Of a stretch of DNA of 64,000 bases, positions 52,808-60,207 are shown piece by piece; within the stretch, counting starts at the first letter, position 1; the number at the start of each line of letters is the position of its first letter. The position numbers and the translations under genes were made by a program. Origin of the DNA: Anammoximicrobium sp032229885 (GTDB taxonomy: Bacteria; Planctomycetota; Planctomycetia; Pirellulales; Pirellulaceae); NCBI GenBank assembly GCA_032229885.1, contig JAVYAJ010000193.1, positions 3,954 to 67,953 of the forward strand, in the 5' to 3' direction. The notes below the pieces were generated by a model. It did not search any database. It was not told the origin of the DNA and worked only from the letters and a program-made list of their open reading frames with translations.

Positions 52808-54436
52808 GTGAGCCAAGTTGTCGCCGCGAGTTCTGAGCGCGAATCGCGTTGGACGACGATCGCCGAGACCGGTCTGATCCTGTTGGTGTTTTTTCTTTAT
52901 GCCGGCTGGCCACCGCCGAGCGTCAACGAGGCGCACTATCTGGCCAAGGCGAAACACTACTGGCAGCCCGACTGGTGTGCGGGCGATCGCTTTCTGACGT
53001 CCGCCGACGCCCACCTGGTTTTTTATTGGACGTTCGGTTGGCTGACGCGACTGGCGCCGTTGGCCGCGGTGGCGTGGATCGGACGGGCGATAACCTGGGG
53101 CCTGCTGGCCTGGTCTTGGCAGCGGCTCAGTTGGGCGATCGTTCCGCGGCGGTTCGTCTCGTTGTGGACGGCCGGGGGGCTGCTGCTGTTCAACGGCCGT
53201 TTCCATCTGGCCGGCGAATGGGTCGTCGGCGGCGTCGAGGCGAAGGGGATCTCGTATGCCTTTGTGTTCTTTGCTTTGGGGGCGCTCGTCCGCCAGCGGT
53301 GGAACGCGGCCTGGATCCTGCTCGGCCTGGCCACGATGTTTCATCCACTGGTCGGAGGCTGGTCGCTGGTGGCGGCCGGGTGCGCCTGGCTGAGCTGCGG
53401 AAAGCTCAGGCCGCCGCTGAGCCAGATGCGGTTTGGGCTAGCCGCGGCGTTGATCTTGGCGTTGCCCGGGTTGATTCCCGCCTTGCTGCTGAACCGCGGG
53501 GTCAGCCCGGACGTGGCGCTCCAGGCAGACCTGATCTACGTCTACCGACGCCTGTCGCACCATCTGGTCGTGCACCGTTTCCCGCACGCCTTCATGGCTC
53601 GGTATGCGCTGTTGCTGGGCGTCTGGTTGACGGTGTGTTTCGTCACGCCTTGTCGTGCGTGCCGCGGCGAGCTGGGCCAGCGACCCTTGCGCGGATTCGT
53701 CGCCGGCTCGCTGTTGATCGCGGCCATGGGGATCCTGATCGACCAGGCCTTGTTGCAACGTCTGGATTTGGCGGCGCCGCTGTTGAAATACTATTGGTAT
53801 CGCTTGGCCGACGTGATGCTGCCGGCCGGCGCGGCGCTGGCACTGGCCCGTTGGATGACCGACCTCGAGGCGCGCCGACCGGCCGTCGGTCAAGCAGCCT
53901 TCATCCTCGGCGGTTTGCTCGTGGTCGCCGGCGTAGGGCAGATCAACTACGAGCAGCGACAAGACTTGCGGCCCCTAGCCGATATTCAAAGCCTGCCGTC
54001 CTGGCCGAACCGCCCGCAGGAGACACGGCAGGTGTACGACCAGTGGCGCGAGGCCTGCCGCTGGATCGCCGTGCATACGCCGCGCGACGCCTGCTTCATC
54101 ACGCCGCGAATGCAAGAGACTTTCAAGTGGTACGCCCAACGCAGCGAAGTCTGCTGCTGGAAAGACGTACCCCAGGACGCCGGGGAATTAGTCGCCTGGT
54201 GGCAGCGGCTGCGCGACCTATACCCGCGCCGCTTGATGGCGGGTGGTTTGGCGGCGCACGGCGAACCGCGGTTGCGCGAATTGGCGAACCAGTACGGCGC
54301 CCAATACATCGTCTCGGATCGTTGGCTCAGCCAGCGTCCACTGAACCTGGTCCGGGTCTACCCGCCGCCAGGCTCGCCGGAAGCAACCTCACCGGCGCCG
54401 TTCGAGGTGTACTGGGTCGGGCCGCGATCAAGATGA
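52808..54436 (+). CDS. Polytopic membrane protein of unknown function (glycosyltransferase-C-like)
   Basis: A 542-residue protein with about ten hydrophobic segments up to residue 385 and a soluble C-terminal domain of about 150 residues. The first loop PPPSVNEAHYLAKAKHYWQPDWCAGDRFLTSADAHLVFY carries acidic residues after the first helix, the arrangement of GT-C/PMT-type glycosyltransferases; the assignment is suggestive only. The soluble end (ETFKWYAQRSEVCCWKDVPQDAGELVAWW) includes a conserved-looking Cys pair. GTG start at 52808; GAGAGG lies upstream. It stands alone, convergent with the STAS gene. Confidence 0.75.
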   Translation: MSQVVAASSERESRWTTIAETGLILLVFFLYAGWPPPSVNEAHYLAKAKHYWQPDWCAGDRFLTSADAHLVFYWTFGWLTRLAPLAAVAWIGRAITWGLLAWSWQRLSWAIVPRRFVSLWTAGGLLLFNGRFHLAGEWVVGGVEAKGISYAFVFFALGALVRQRWNAAWILLGLATMFHPLVGGWSLVAAGCAWLSCGKLRPPLSQMRFGLAAALILALPGLIPALLLNRGVSPDVALQADLIYVYRRLSHHLVVHRFPHAFMARYALLLGVWLTVCFVTPCRACRGELGQRPLRGFVAGSLLIAAMGILIDQALLQRLDLAAPLLKYYWYRLADVMLPAGAALALARWMTDLEARRPAVGQAAFILGGLLVVAGVGQINYEQRQDLRPLADIQSLPSWPNRPQETRQVYDQWREACRWIAVHTPRDACFITPRMQETFKWYAQRSEVCCWKDVPQDAGELVAWWQRLRDLYPRRLMAGGLAAHGEPRLRELANQYGAQYIVSDRWLSQRPLNLVRVYPPPGSPEATSPAPFEVYWVGPRSR

Positions 54437-54571
54437 GCTGCGTCTCGACGTCGATTCGCGATCCGCGCTCGGATCGGTTTTAGACGTGCCGTCGCCGGTC
54501 GATCCGGCGATCTGACAGCCCTCAGGGACACGCCATCCCCATCAGCAGGCTCGGGGGCGCCAAACGCATGG

Positions 54572-54949
54572 TCAAACCTGATCGACTGATTCGTCGTCAC
54601 ACGGGACTTGCAAGGCCGCAACACCGGCATCGAAGTCGTCGTAGATCTCGAAGACCCGATCCAGATGGGTAAGGCGAAACGGCTCGCGGACCGCCGGTTG
54701 AAGCGCGCACAGCGCGATGCGACAGGTCGTGGCGTTTTTCGATTTCAGGCGGATCAGCATCCCCAACGTAGCAGAACCGGCCATTGTCACGTTCCGGAAA
54801 TCCAACAGCAGCCGGCTAGAGCTGTGCTGGGCGAGCAAATCCTCGATTTGTCGTCGGATACTATAGAGTACCCAATCCTTGATCAGCGCGGGCTCGAGGA
54901 TCGAAACGACCAGGACTCCGTCCTTCACGAAGCAACTCACTTCCGACAT
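54572..54949 (-). CDS. STAS-domain protein (anti-sigma factor antagonist-like)
   Basis: A 125-residue single STAS domain: strand LVVSILEPALI, helix DWVLYSIRRQIEDLLAQ, strand RLLLDFRNVTMAGSATLGMLIRL with the Ser that is phosphorylated in SpoIIAA-type proteins, and a C-terminal helix with LDRVFEIYDDFDAGVAAL. Such proteins release sigma factors from their anti-sigma kinase when dephosphorylated; the cognate kinase is not in the window. GGAGG sits about 5 nt before the ATG. Confidence 0.92.
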   Translation of the reverse strand: MSEVSCFVKDGVLVVSILEPALIKDWVLYSIRRQIEDLLAQHSSSRLLLDFRNVTMAGSATLGMLIRLKSKNATTCRIALCALQPAVREPFRLTHLDRVFEIYDDFDAGVAALQVPCDDESVDQV

Positions 54950-55633
54950 TCTGTCCTCCCCAGCACGCTTCTCCGGCGCGCCGCGCTGTCCTCTCCGGGC
55001 AGCCCACAGCGTAGTTGGCTCGGTCGCTTATGTGTACAACGCCTGTTGGTGTTGCCGCCCGTCCGCAACGAACAGGTACGACGTATATCCGTTAGGTTGT
55101 GTCGGTTTGTCGGCGAGCGAAGGGGCGGCGAGAAATCCGGCGAGGGCAAGGCCTTGGTCGAGACGGGTGACAACCATCGGAAAACCCTGACCGGGGGCAA
55201 CAGATGCCGCTAACGGGCACGGAGTCGCCATCGGTTTCGTCAGCTCGGGGTTCTCAACCCCGTCCGTCAGCCAACACGGGGCGTTGCCCCGCGCCGAACA
55301 TCGGCCCGCTTCAGGGCCAGGAACCCCTGCGCCCACGCGAAAAAGTGGCCCCGTATCGCTGACAAACGGACGGCGACAACCTTGTTGGCTGTGATTCGCT
55401 CGCGGTGGCGCCGTGGATGGGTCAGGAGCCGGGTCGATCCAGTCCGCGCACCCGACTGTGGACGTCGTCTTCGTCTCTGTCACGCTTCGCCCCGCGACCA
55501 GCGGACGCCGTCCGGCAGCCCTCGGCCATTTCACGCCGCCATTCTCGCGTTCAACGTTGATCGACGTGCTCAGGCCGGTTGCCGTCGCGTCGGACTACGC
55601 CAAAAGTTACGTTTCGGTTCATCTCGGTTGTAG

Positions 55634-55648
55634 TTTCTTCAAGAAACC
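55634..55648. promoter_or_regulatory. Palindrome, possible upstream activator site
   Basis: GTTTCTT-C-AAGAAAC, 7-bp perfect arms, about 120 nt upstream of the -24 box. It is followed by further dyads CTCTT/AAGAG (55660-55674) and GATTT/AAATC (55677-55690). Location and symmetry are those expected of an enhancer for a sigma-54 activator; the protein is unknown. Confidence 0.5.
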
Positions 55649-55765
55649 TCGCTAGCACCTCTTCCGTCAAGAGCAGATTTTAAAAAATCGCAACATCGTT
55701 GCTGAAGGTGGCTTACGTATATTTAACGCGCGCCGCTGGCTCGTTTTTCAGCAATGCGCTGCCCG

Positions 55766-55780
55766 TGGCACGAATCTTGC
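55766..55780 (+). promoter_or_regulatory. Sigma-54 (-24/-12) promoter
   Basis: TGGCAC-GAATC-TTGC matches the consensus exactly through TTGC; the following base is G, where A/T is preferred. GG and GC are separated by exactly 10 nt. Expected transcription start near 55792, toward the ECF sigma gene 465 nt away. Confidence 0.7.
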
Positions 55781-55987
55781 GACTGGTCCCAAGGCCGACA
55801 AAACGATCGGGCCGCCGGACGGACCGGCAGCCTGCACTGCCTCATTATATCGCAGGCGATTGACAATGGCACGTTTCCTCGCCCCGCGACGTACAGTCGC
55901 AGACATGGTTTGCTCGTCCGATCCTGCTTTGAGTCCGGTGTCAGATCAACCGCACACGGCAGGCACACTTGGCTGGACGTATCGTGG

Positions 55988-56006
55988 ACGCGGCATCCTG
56001 CCGCGT
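55988..56006. repeat. 19-bp palindromic dispersed element, copy 2
   Basis: ACGCGGC-ATCCT-GCCGCGT, the exact reverse complement of 5487-5505, followed by TTTC. Lies inside the putative leader downstream of the sigma-54 promoter. Confidence 0.65.
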
Positions 56007-56255
56007 TTTCACCTATGTGGGTACGCGGCGCGGCCGGATGTATCCCATCGACAGACCGACGTCAGCCTGCCTTGGCTGTGCGCGACACGACGCTCGCTGG
56101 CTGGTTCTTCGATAGTATCCGCCGCGGGCAATTCGTGGCGCCTGTGGGAGGAAACGCTTGGCTAGCCAGTTGCGTGTGTGTTACGATCAAGGCAAACATG
56201 GCAAGCTGACAAACGTGTTTTTCTGAACTCTTCTTGACGGACGCCGTAGATACAC

Positions 56256-56906
56256 ATGAAAGCAACGCTAAGCACAGCGAAATCAGAATGGACGGAGCCT
56301 AGTTCGCTGGAACACTGGTCCGACGAGGACCTGTTGATTCAGTATCGCGAGACCGGTCGCCGGGATTTGTTTACGGCGTTGGTGCGGCGGTACGAGCGCG
56401 AGCTGTACAATTATCTGCGCCGCTATCTCGGCAGCCCGGAGGCCGCCGAGGACGCGTTCCAGACGGTGTTCCTCCAAGTTCACCTGAAGTGCGGCCAGTT
56501 CGAGTCGAATCGTCGCGTGCGGCCGTGGTTGTACGCCATCGCCACCAATCAAGCGATCGACGCTCAACGCGGCAGTCGCCGTCATCGGCTGTTCAGCCTG
56601 GATCGCCCGAGCCGGCTGCGCGATACAGACGACGGGAAAAGCTGGTCGGAGACAACGGTCAGCAACGAACCGGACCCCGCACGGCAGGTGGTTGACGGCG
56701 AACGAGATCGCCTGCTAGCCGCGGCTCTGGATCAATTGTCCGAGCCGCTGCGGACGGTTGTCCATTTGGTGTATTATCAAGGTCTTCTATATCGCGAAGC
56801 TGCGGAAGTGTTGGCGATTCCCGTGGGCACGGTTCGCAGCCGATTGCATACGGCAATTACCCGGCTGGCCGAGTTTTGGAACGGTCATCATCCCGAGTTG
56901 GACTGA
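56256..56906 (+). CDS. ECF-family RNA polymerase sigma factor
   Basis: A 216-residue sigma-70-family factor with only regions 2 and 4. Region 2 includes ALVRRYERELYNYLRRYLGSPEAAEDAFQTVFLQVHLK and RPWLYAIATNQAIDAQR. Region 4 is LSEPLRTVVHLVYYQGLLYREAAEVLAIPVGTVRSRLHTAITRL, with a normal helix-turn-helix. It recruits RNA polymerase to a regulon that cannot be predicted here. The next gene starts 4 nt after the stop and encodes its likely membrane anti-sigma factor. The start codon has no strong Shine-Dalgarno. Confidence 0.93.
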   Translation: MKATLSTAKSEWTEPSSLEHWSDEDLLIQYRETGRRDLFTALVRRYERELYNYLRRYLGSPEAAEDAFQTVFLQVHLKCGQFESNRRVRPWLYAIATNQAIDAQRGSRRHRLFSLDRPSRLRDTDDGKSWSETTVSNEPDPARQVVDGERDRLLAAALDQLSEPLRTVVHLVYYQGLLYREAAEVLAIPVGTVRSRLHTAITRLAEFWNGHHPELD

Positions 56907-56909
56907 GCG

Positions 56910-57914
56910 ATGCCTGTAGATCTGCTGGGTTATCTGCTGAATGCGCTGGACGAACCCGAGCGTCAGCGGGTGTTCGAGTCGCTGCAAGCGGACCCTTTGT
57001 TGCGGCAAGAACTCGAAGACTTGCGCCAGTCCTTGCGTCCGCTGGACGCGACGAATCACGACCATGCCCCGCCAGCGAGCCTCGCCGAATCGACGTGCGA
57101 TCTGGTGGCTCGCTTTGCGGCGCAACGCGAGGGCGCCGTGCCGCCGGCCCGGCAGCCACGCCGTCCGCGAGTTCTCGGGCGCGAGAATGGCGAGCGGTAC
57201 GCGGGCGCCGTCGCCCAATGGTCGCCCGCCGACGCCTTGGCGATTGCGGGTGTTCTGCTGTGCGCCGCGTTGTTGTTCTTTCCGGCCATCGCCGGCAGCC
57301 GTTTTCGCGCACAGATCGCCAAGTGCGGCGAGAACCTCCGCAACATCGGCGTCGGCTTGGCCGAGTACAGCGAACACAACCAGGGACTGTTTCCAGCAAT
57401 TCCCATCGACGGCAATTGGGCGGTGGCGGGGGCTTACGCCCTGATTCTGAACGAGGGGGGGTACTTCGACGATCCGCGAATCCTCGTATGTCCGGGCTCG
57501 TCGTTGGCCGCTCGAGGCTTTGAGTTTCGGATTCCGCACCCCGCCGAACTGGACATGGCCAGTGGGGTTCGCTTGCGCGAGTTGCATCGAGTTCTGGGCG
57601 GTTCGTACGGCTACACGCTGGGCAGCATGGTGGGCGGCAGATACCTCACGCCGCAAAACCAGCGGCGATTCAGCTATGCCCTGGTAGCGGATGCGCCGAG
57701 CTTGCATCTCCCGGGGCGCCAAAGCGGCAACCATCTCGCCCGCGGACAGAACGTCTTGTTCGAGGACGGCCACGTCGAGTTTTTGTCGAGCCCGCTGCGC
57801 GAAGCGTTTGGCGACGATGTGTTCCGCAACCGCTTCGGCTATGTCGAAGCCGGGGTCGATGAAAGCGACTCGGTGGTGGCGTCCAGTTTTGTCCGTCCGT
57901 TGCTCGGTTACTGA
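56910..57914 (+). CDS. Membrane anti-sigma-like protein with an H-X9-DG (DUF1559-like) periplasmic domain
   Basis: A 334-residue single-pass protein. The cytosolic part (1-105) begins LLGYLLNALDEPERQRVFESLQADPLLRQELEDL, the helical pattern seen in anti-sigma factors. One membrane helix lies at about 108-129. The periplasmic part starts KCGENLRNIGVGLAEYSEHNQGLFP, like the beginning of DUF1559 pseudopilin-like proteins after their prepilin helix. It ends with NHLARGQNVLFEDGHVEFL, a variant of the H-X9-DG signature with one extra residue. Cotranscription with an ECF sigma factor supports an anti-sigma role in which the H-X9-DG domain senses an envelope signal; this is inference. Confidence 0.82.
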   Translation: MPVDLLGYLLNALDEPERQRVFESLQADPLLRQELEDLRQSLRPLDATNHDHAPPASLAESTCDLVARFAAQREGAVPPARQPRRPRVLGRENGERYAGAVAQWSPADALAIAGVLLCAALLFFPAIAGSRFRAQIAKCGENLRNIGVGLAEYSEHNQGLFPAIPIDGNWAVAGAYALILNEGGYFDDPRILVCPGSSLAARGFEFRIPHPAELDMASGVRLRELHRVLGGSYGYTLGSMVGGRYLTPQNQRRFSYALVADAPSLHLPGRQSGNHLARGQNVLFEDGHVEFLSSPLREAFGDDVFRNRFGYVEAGVDESDSVVASSFVRPLLGY

Positions 57915-57951
57915 GCCTCGCTCCTCGCTCACCGTGGGCCACCGCGCGAAC

Positions 57952-57992
57952 CACGTGGCCCAGGATCGCCGAGTCCCGCCGTCCGTCCGCCA
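57952..57992 (+). repeat. 41-bp direct repeat, copy 1
   Basis: Starts CCACGTGGCCCAGGATC and ends TCCGTCCGCC; 35 of 41 positions match copy 2 at 58184-58224. Contains the palindrome CACGTG; about 40 nt later ACGGCCCACGTGGCCGT forms another dyad. Confidence 0.8.
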
Positions 57993-58183
57993 CGCGAGCA
58001 CGAGCTTCGCCGCACGGCCCACGTGGCCGTGTCTTTACCCAGATTTTACGCTTCATCGAAGAGTAGAGCTCAGGGTCGGACGCCAGCGCGTTCCAGCCGA
58101 TATGCGTTCGGCCCATCAGCCGCGGAACGCTGAACTTGCGTTGCAACTCAGATCCGAACTCGAAGCATGTGGATAAAGACAAG

Positions 58184-58224
58184 CCACGTGACCCGGGATC
58201 ACGGAGCCCCGCCTTCCGTCCGCC
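58184..58224 (+). repeat. 41-bp direct repeat, copy 2
   Basis: Starts CCACGTGACCCGGGATC and ends TCCGTCCGCC. Same orientation as copy 1, 232 nt downstream. Confidence 0.8.
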
Positions 58225-58496
58225 GCACGACTGCCGAGCCCCGCCGCGCGGAAAAGGTGGATCGAGGTTTCGCCGCATGTGGTTCCATTTCGAGCCGGAT
58301 GTAGGATAATCAAGGACGCTCCGAGTAACCTTTCGCGGCACTTGTGCGTCAGTCTCGTTGGGCATCGTGTGCCCGCGTGAAGCGCAGACGCAGTTATGAC
58401 ACGTGAACGCGATGTTGGTGTGCGATGGCGAACGACAATTCAACCCACGAAGATTCGGGAATTCTTGGTAGCCCGCCGGGCGAAGGGTCATCGAAT

Positions 58497-58685
58497 ATGG
58501 AGATTTTTTTCCTTTTGGCCTTCATCGGGGCCTGGTTTGTGTTGCAGATGTGGATTCTGCCTCGATTTGGCGTGTCGACGTGAATGAGCGGCGCATGTCG
58601 GCCGAGTTCGGCCGTGGAACAATTGGATCACAGCGAACACACGTCAGACTCGCCCTTTGCCGGTTCGTCGGCCAAGGACGAGTAA
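58497..58685 (+). CDS. Tiny membrane protein; possible selenoprotein with in-frame TGA (28 aa to TGA, 62 aa if read through)
   Basis: ATG 58497 (AAGGG about 10 nt upstream) starts a hydrophobic helix (IFFLLAFIGAWFVLQMWIL) followed by PRFGVST and a TGA at 58581-58583. If TGA is read through, the frame continues MSGACRPSSAVEQLDHSEHT and on to TAA at 58683-58685, a hydrophilic tail. That places the TGA-encoded residue five positions before a Cys. Codon third positions before and after TGA are similarly GC-rich (about 70%). The mRNA after TGA can form CGGCC/GGCCG around a GAGTTC loop starting 20 nt after the TGA, compatible with bacterial SECIS geometry. The alternative is a plain 28-residue microprotein, or two overlapping small genes (ATG 58584). 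Confidence 0.55.
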
Positions 58686-59097
58686 TCGCGGAGCTGTTGG
58701 CGAAACGACCGCCCGGCGGGTTCCGATCGTCGGATCCTCGCGCGGCGGATGTGGTTAAAAACCAAAATGGCCGCACGAACCTGGGGAGGGCTGGTGCGGC
58801 CATTGTCGCTTGCGCACCGTGTATCTGCGGCCCGTTCACCCTGCCGGTCGGCATGGCGGCGGGCGGGATGCACGGCTTGGCGCGGGGCGGCGCTCGAAAT
58901 GGGATCCGCCAGGTCTGGCTAGGCGCGCGTCCGGCATCGACAGCGTTTACGCCGCCTGCTGGGAAAAACCGGAGAGGAATGCCCGGTCGTGCCGGGCACG
59001 GGCGAACCAAAAAACCGGCTCCTACGAGGACGCTACCGCGAGTCGTGCGAAGTAGCAGGGCATACCGCAACATTGGGAACAGTAAAGGAGGCGAATC
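58686..59097. other. Structured leader upstream of the RND efflux genes
   Basis: About 410 nt with at least two strong hairpins (58766-58804; GCCCGG/CCGGGC near 58979-58996). No match to a known riboswitch family could be made by eye. Confidence 0.5.
58766..58804. other. 11-bp perfect inverted repeat (RNA hairpin)
   Basis: AATGGCCGCAC/GTGCGGCCATT with a 17-nt loop containing GGGGAGGG. On the minus strand it is followed by TTTTGGTTTTT, so it would be a good terminator in that direction, but no minus-strand gene precedes it. It could also end the small upstream gene. Confidence 0.7.
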
Positions 59098-60207
59098 ATG
59101 ACCCTGCGTCGCGACGTTTTCATGCGGTGGGCGCGGCGGATGGGCCACGCGATTCTGGCGTTCGTGTCGCTCGGTGTGATCGTTGGACTGGTGCTGTGGC
59201 TGGTGGGCGCATTCGAGCCGAAAGTGCCCGACCAGGCAAGTCCTGTCTCGGCGCGAACCGTCCCGCCCGGGACGAAGGTGGTGGCCGCGCGGCTGCGCAC
59301 GCTGCCCGTCACGGAGAGCGCCGTGGGCAGCATTCGTGCAGTGCACGAGACCAGCGTCGGCAGCAAGCTGCTGGCGCGAGTGCTGGAGGTCAACCTCAAA
59401 GCCGGACAGGCCGTCCAGGCCGGCGAGGTGCTGGTGCGGCTGGACGACAGCGATTTGCGGGCCCGGCTCGAACAGGCGGTGGCGGCGGTACGGGCCGCCG
59501 AAGCGGCTCGCGACCAGGCGGCGTCGGAGGAAAAACGCTATGCGCCGCTGGCCAAGGATCGCAACATCAGCCAGCAGGAGTACGAGCGAACGGTGGCCGC
59601 CTTGAAATCCGCCGAGGCCGAACTCCAGCGCAGCCGCGAGTTTGTCAAGGAAGTGCAGGCGATGTTGGAGTGGGCGACCATCCGAGCGCCGATGGATGGC
59701 GTCGTGATCGACAAACAGGTCGACGTAGGCGACACCGTCACGCCGGGAAAGATCGTCGTCACCCTATTCGATCCCACACGGATGCAATTGATTGCCAGCG
59801 TGCGTGAATCGCTGGCGACTCGGTTAAAGACGGATCAAGACATCGGCGTGATGATCCAGGGATTGAACGAACAGTGCACGGGGACGATCAGCGAGATCGT
59901 CCCGGAAGCCAAGACCGCCAGTCGGACCTTCCAAGTCAAAGTCACCGGTCCCTGTCCGCCCGGCATCTATAGCGGCATGTTTGGGCGAATCCTGATCCCG
60001 TTGGCTGACGAACATGTTCTGGTCATCCCGCGGCAAGCCGTGCGAAACATCGGCCAGTTGGAGTTGGTCGACGTTGTCCAGGGGAGCAACGTCGAACGCC
60101 GGGCGATACGCGTAGGGCGTGTGCTGGACGACGAGGTCGAGGTCTTGTCGGGACTGCACGAAGGCGAACAGGTCATTGCAAACGCGGCGCCGGGAGGCGT
60201 GTCATGA
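59098..60207 (+). CDS. RND efflux membrane fusion protein (periplasmic adaptor)
   Basis: A 369-residue adaptor. One N-terminal membrane helix (about 18-40, AILAFVSLGVIVGLVLWLVG) anchors it. Barrel-sandwich halves HETSVGSKLLARVLEVNLKAGQAVQAGEVLVRLDD and IRAPMDGVVIDKQVDVGDTVTPG flank a coiled-coil hairpin (about 120-190). The beta-barrel domain follows, ending in a membrane-proximal domain with GLHEGEQVIAN. AAAGGAGG precedes the ATG, a near-perfect ribosome-binding site. It overlaps the pump gene as ATGA, so stoichiometric coupling is likely. It connects the pump to an outer-membrane channel, which is not in the window. Confidence 0.95.
   Translation: MTLRRDVFMRWARRMGHAILAFVSLGVIVGLVLWLVGAFEPKVPDQASPVSARTVPPGTKVVAARLRTLPVTESAVGSIRAVHETSVGSKLLARVLEVNLKAGQAVQAGEVLVRLDDSDLRARLEQAVAAVRAAEAARDQAASEEKRYAPLAKDRNISQQEYERTVAALKSAEAELQRSREFVKEVQAMLEWATIRAPMDGVVIDKQVDVGDTVTPGKIVVTLFDPTRMQLIASVRESLATRLKTDQDIGVMIQGLNEQCTGTISEIVPEAKTASRTFQVKVTGPCPPGIYSGMFGRILIPLADEHVLVIPRQAVRNIGQLELVDVVQGSNVERRAIRVGRVLDDEVEVLSGLHEGEQVIANAAPGGVS

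Larger units (their letters stand above)
54950..56255. other. Long non-coding region with hairpins and a sigma-54-type promoter
   Basis: About 1.3 kb between the STAS gene and the ECF sigma gene. Three adjacent small hairpins lie at 55246-55318 (arms CGGGGTT/AACCCCG, CGGGGC/GCCCCG, GGCCC/GGGCC). An AT-richer stretch (55620-55740) holds several palindromes upstream of a strong -24/-12 match. Open frames in the region look non-coding. It may hold a long leader or a small RNA gene. Confidence 0.65.
57915..58496. other. Intergenic region with two copies of a 41-bp repeat
   Basis: About 580 nt after the anti-sigma gene. Two diverged 41-bp copies (next entries) and no other supported feature. Confidence 0.6.

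Noticed and set aside
55754..56209. 151-codon frame downstream of the sigma-54 promoter
   Set aside because: Low-complexity, Trp/Arg/Ser-rich translation without a start signal; a leader or RNA is more plausible.
58926..59060. Cobalamin or c-di-GMP riboswitch before the RND operon
   Set aside because: Hairpins are present, but none of the conserved core strings of these riboswitches could be aligned by eye.
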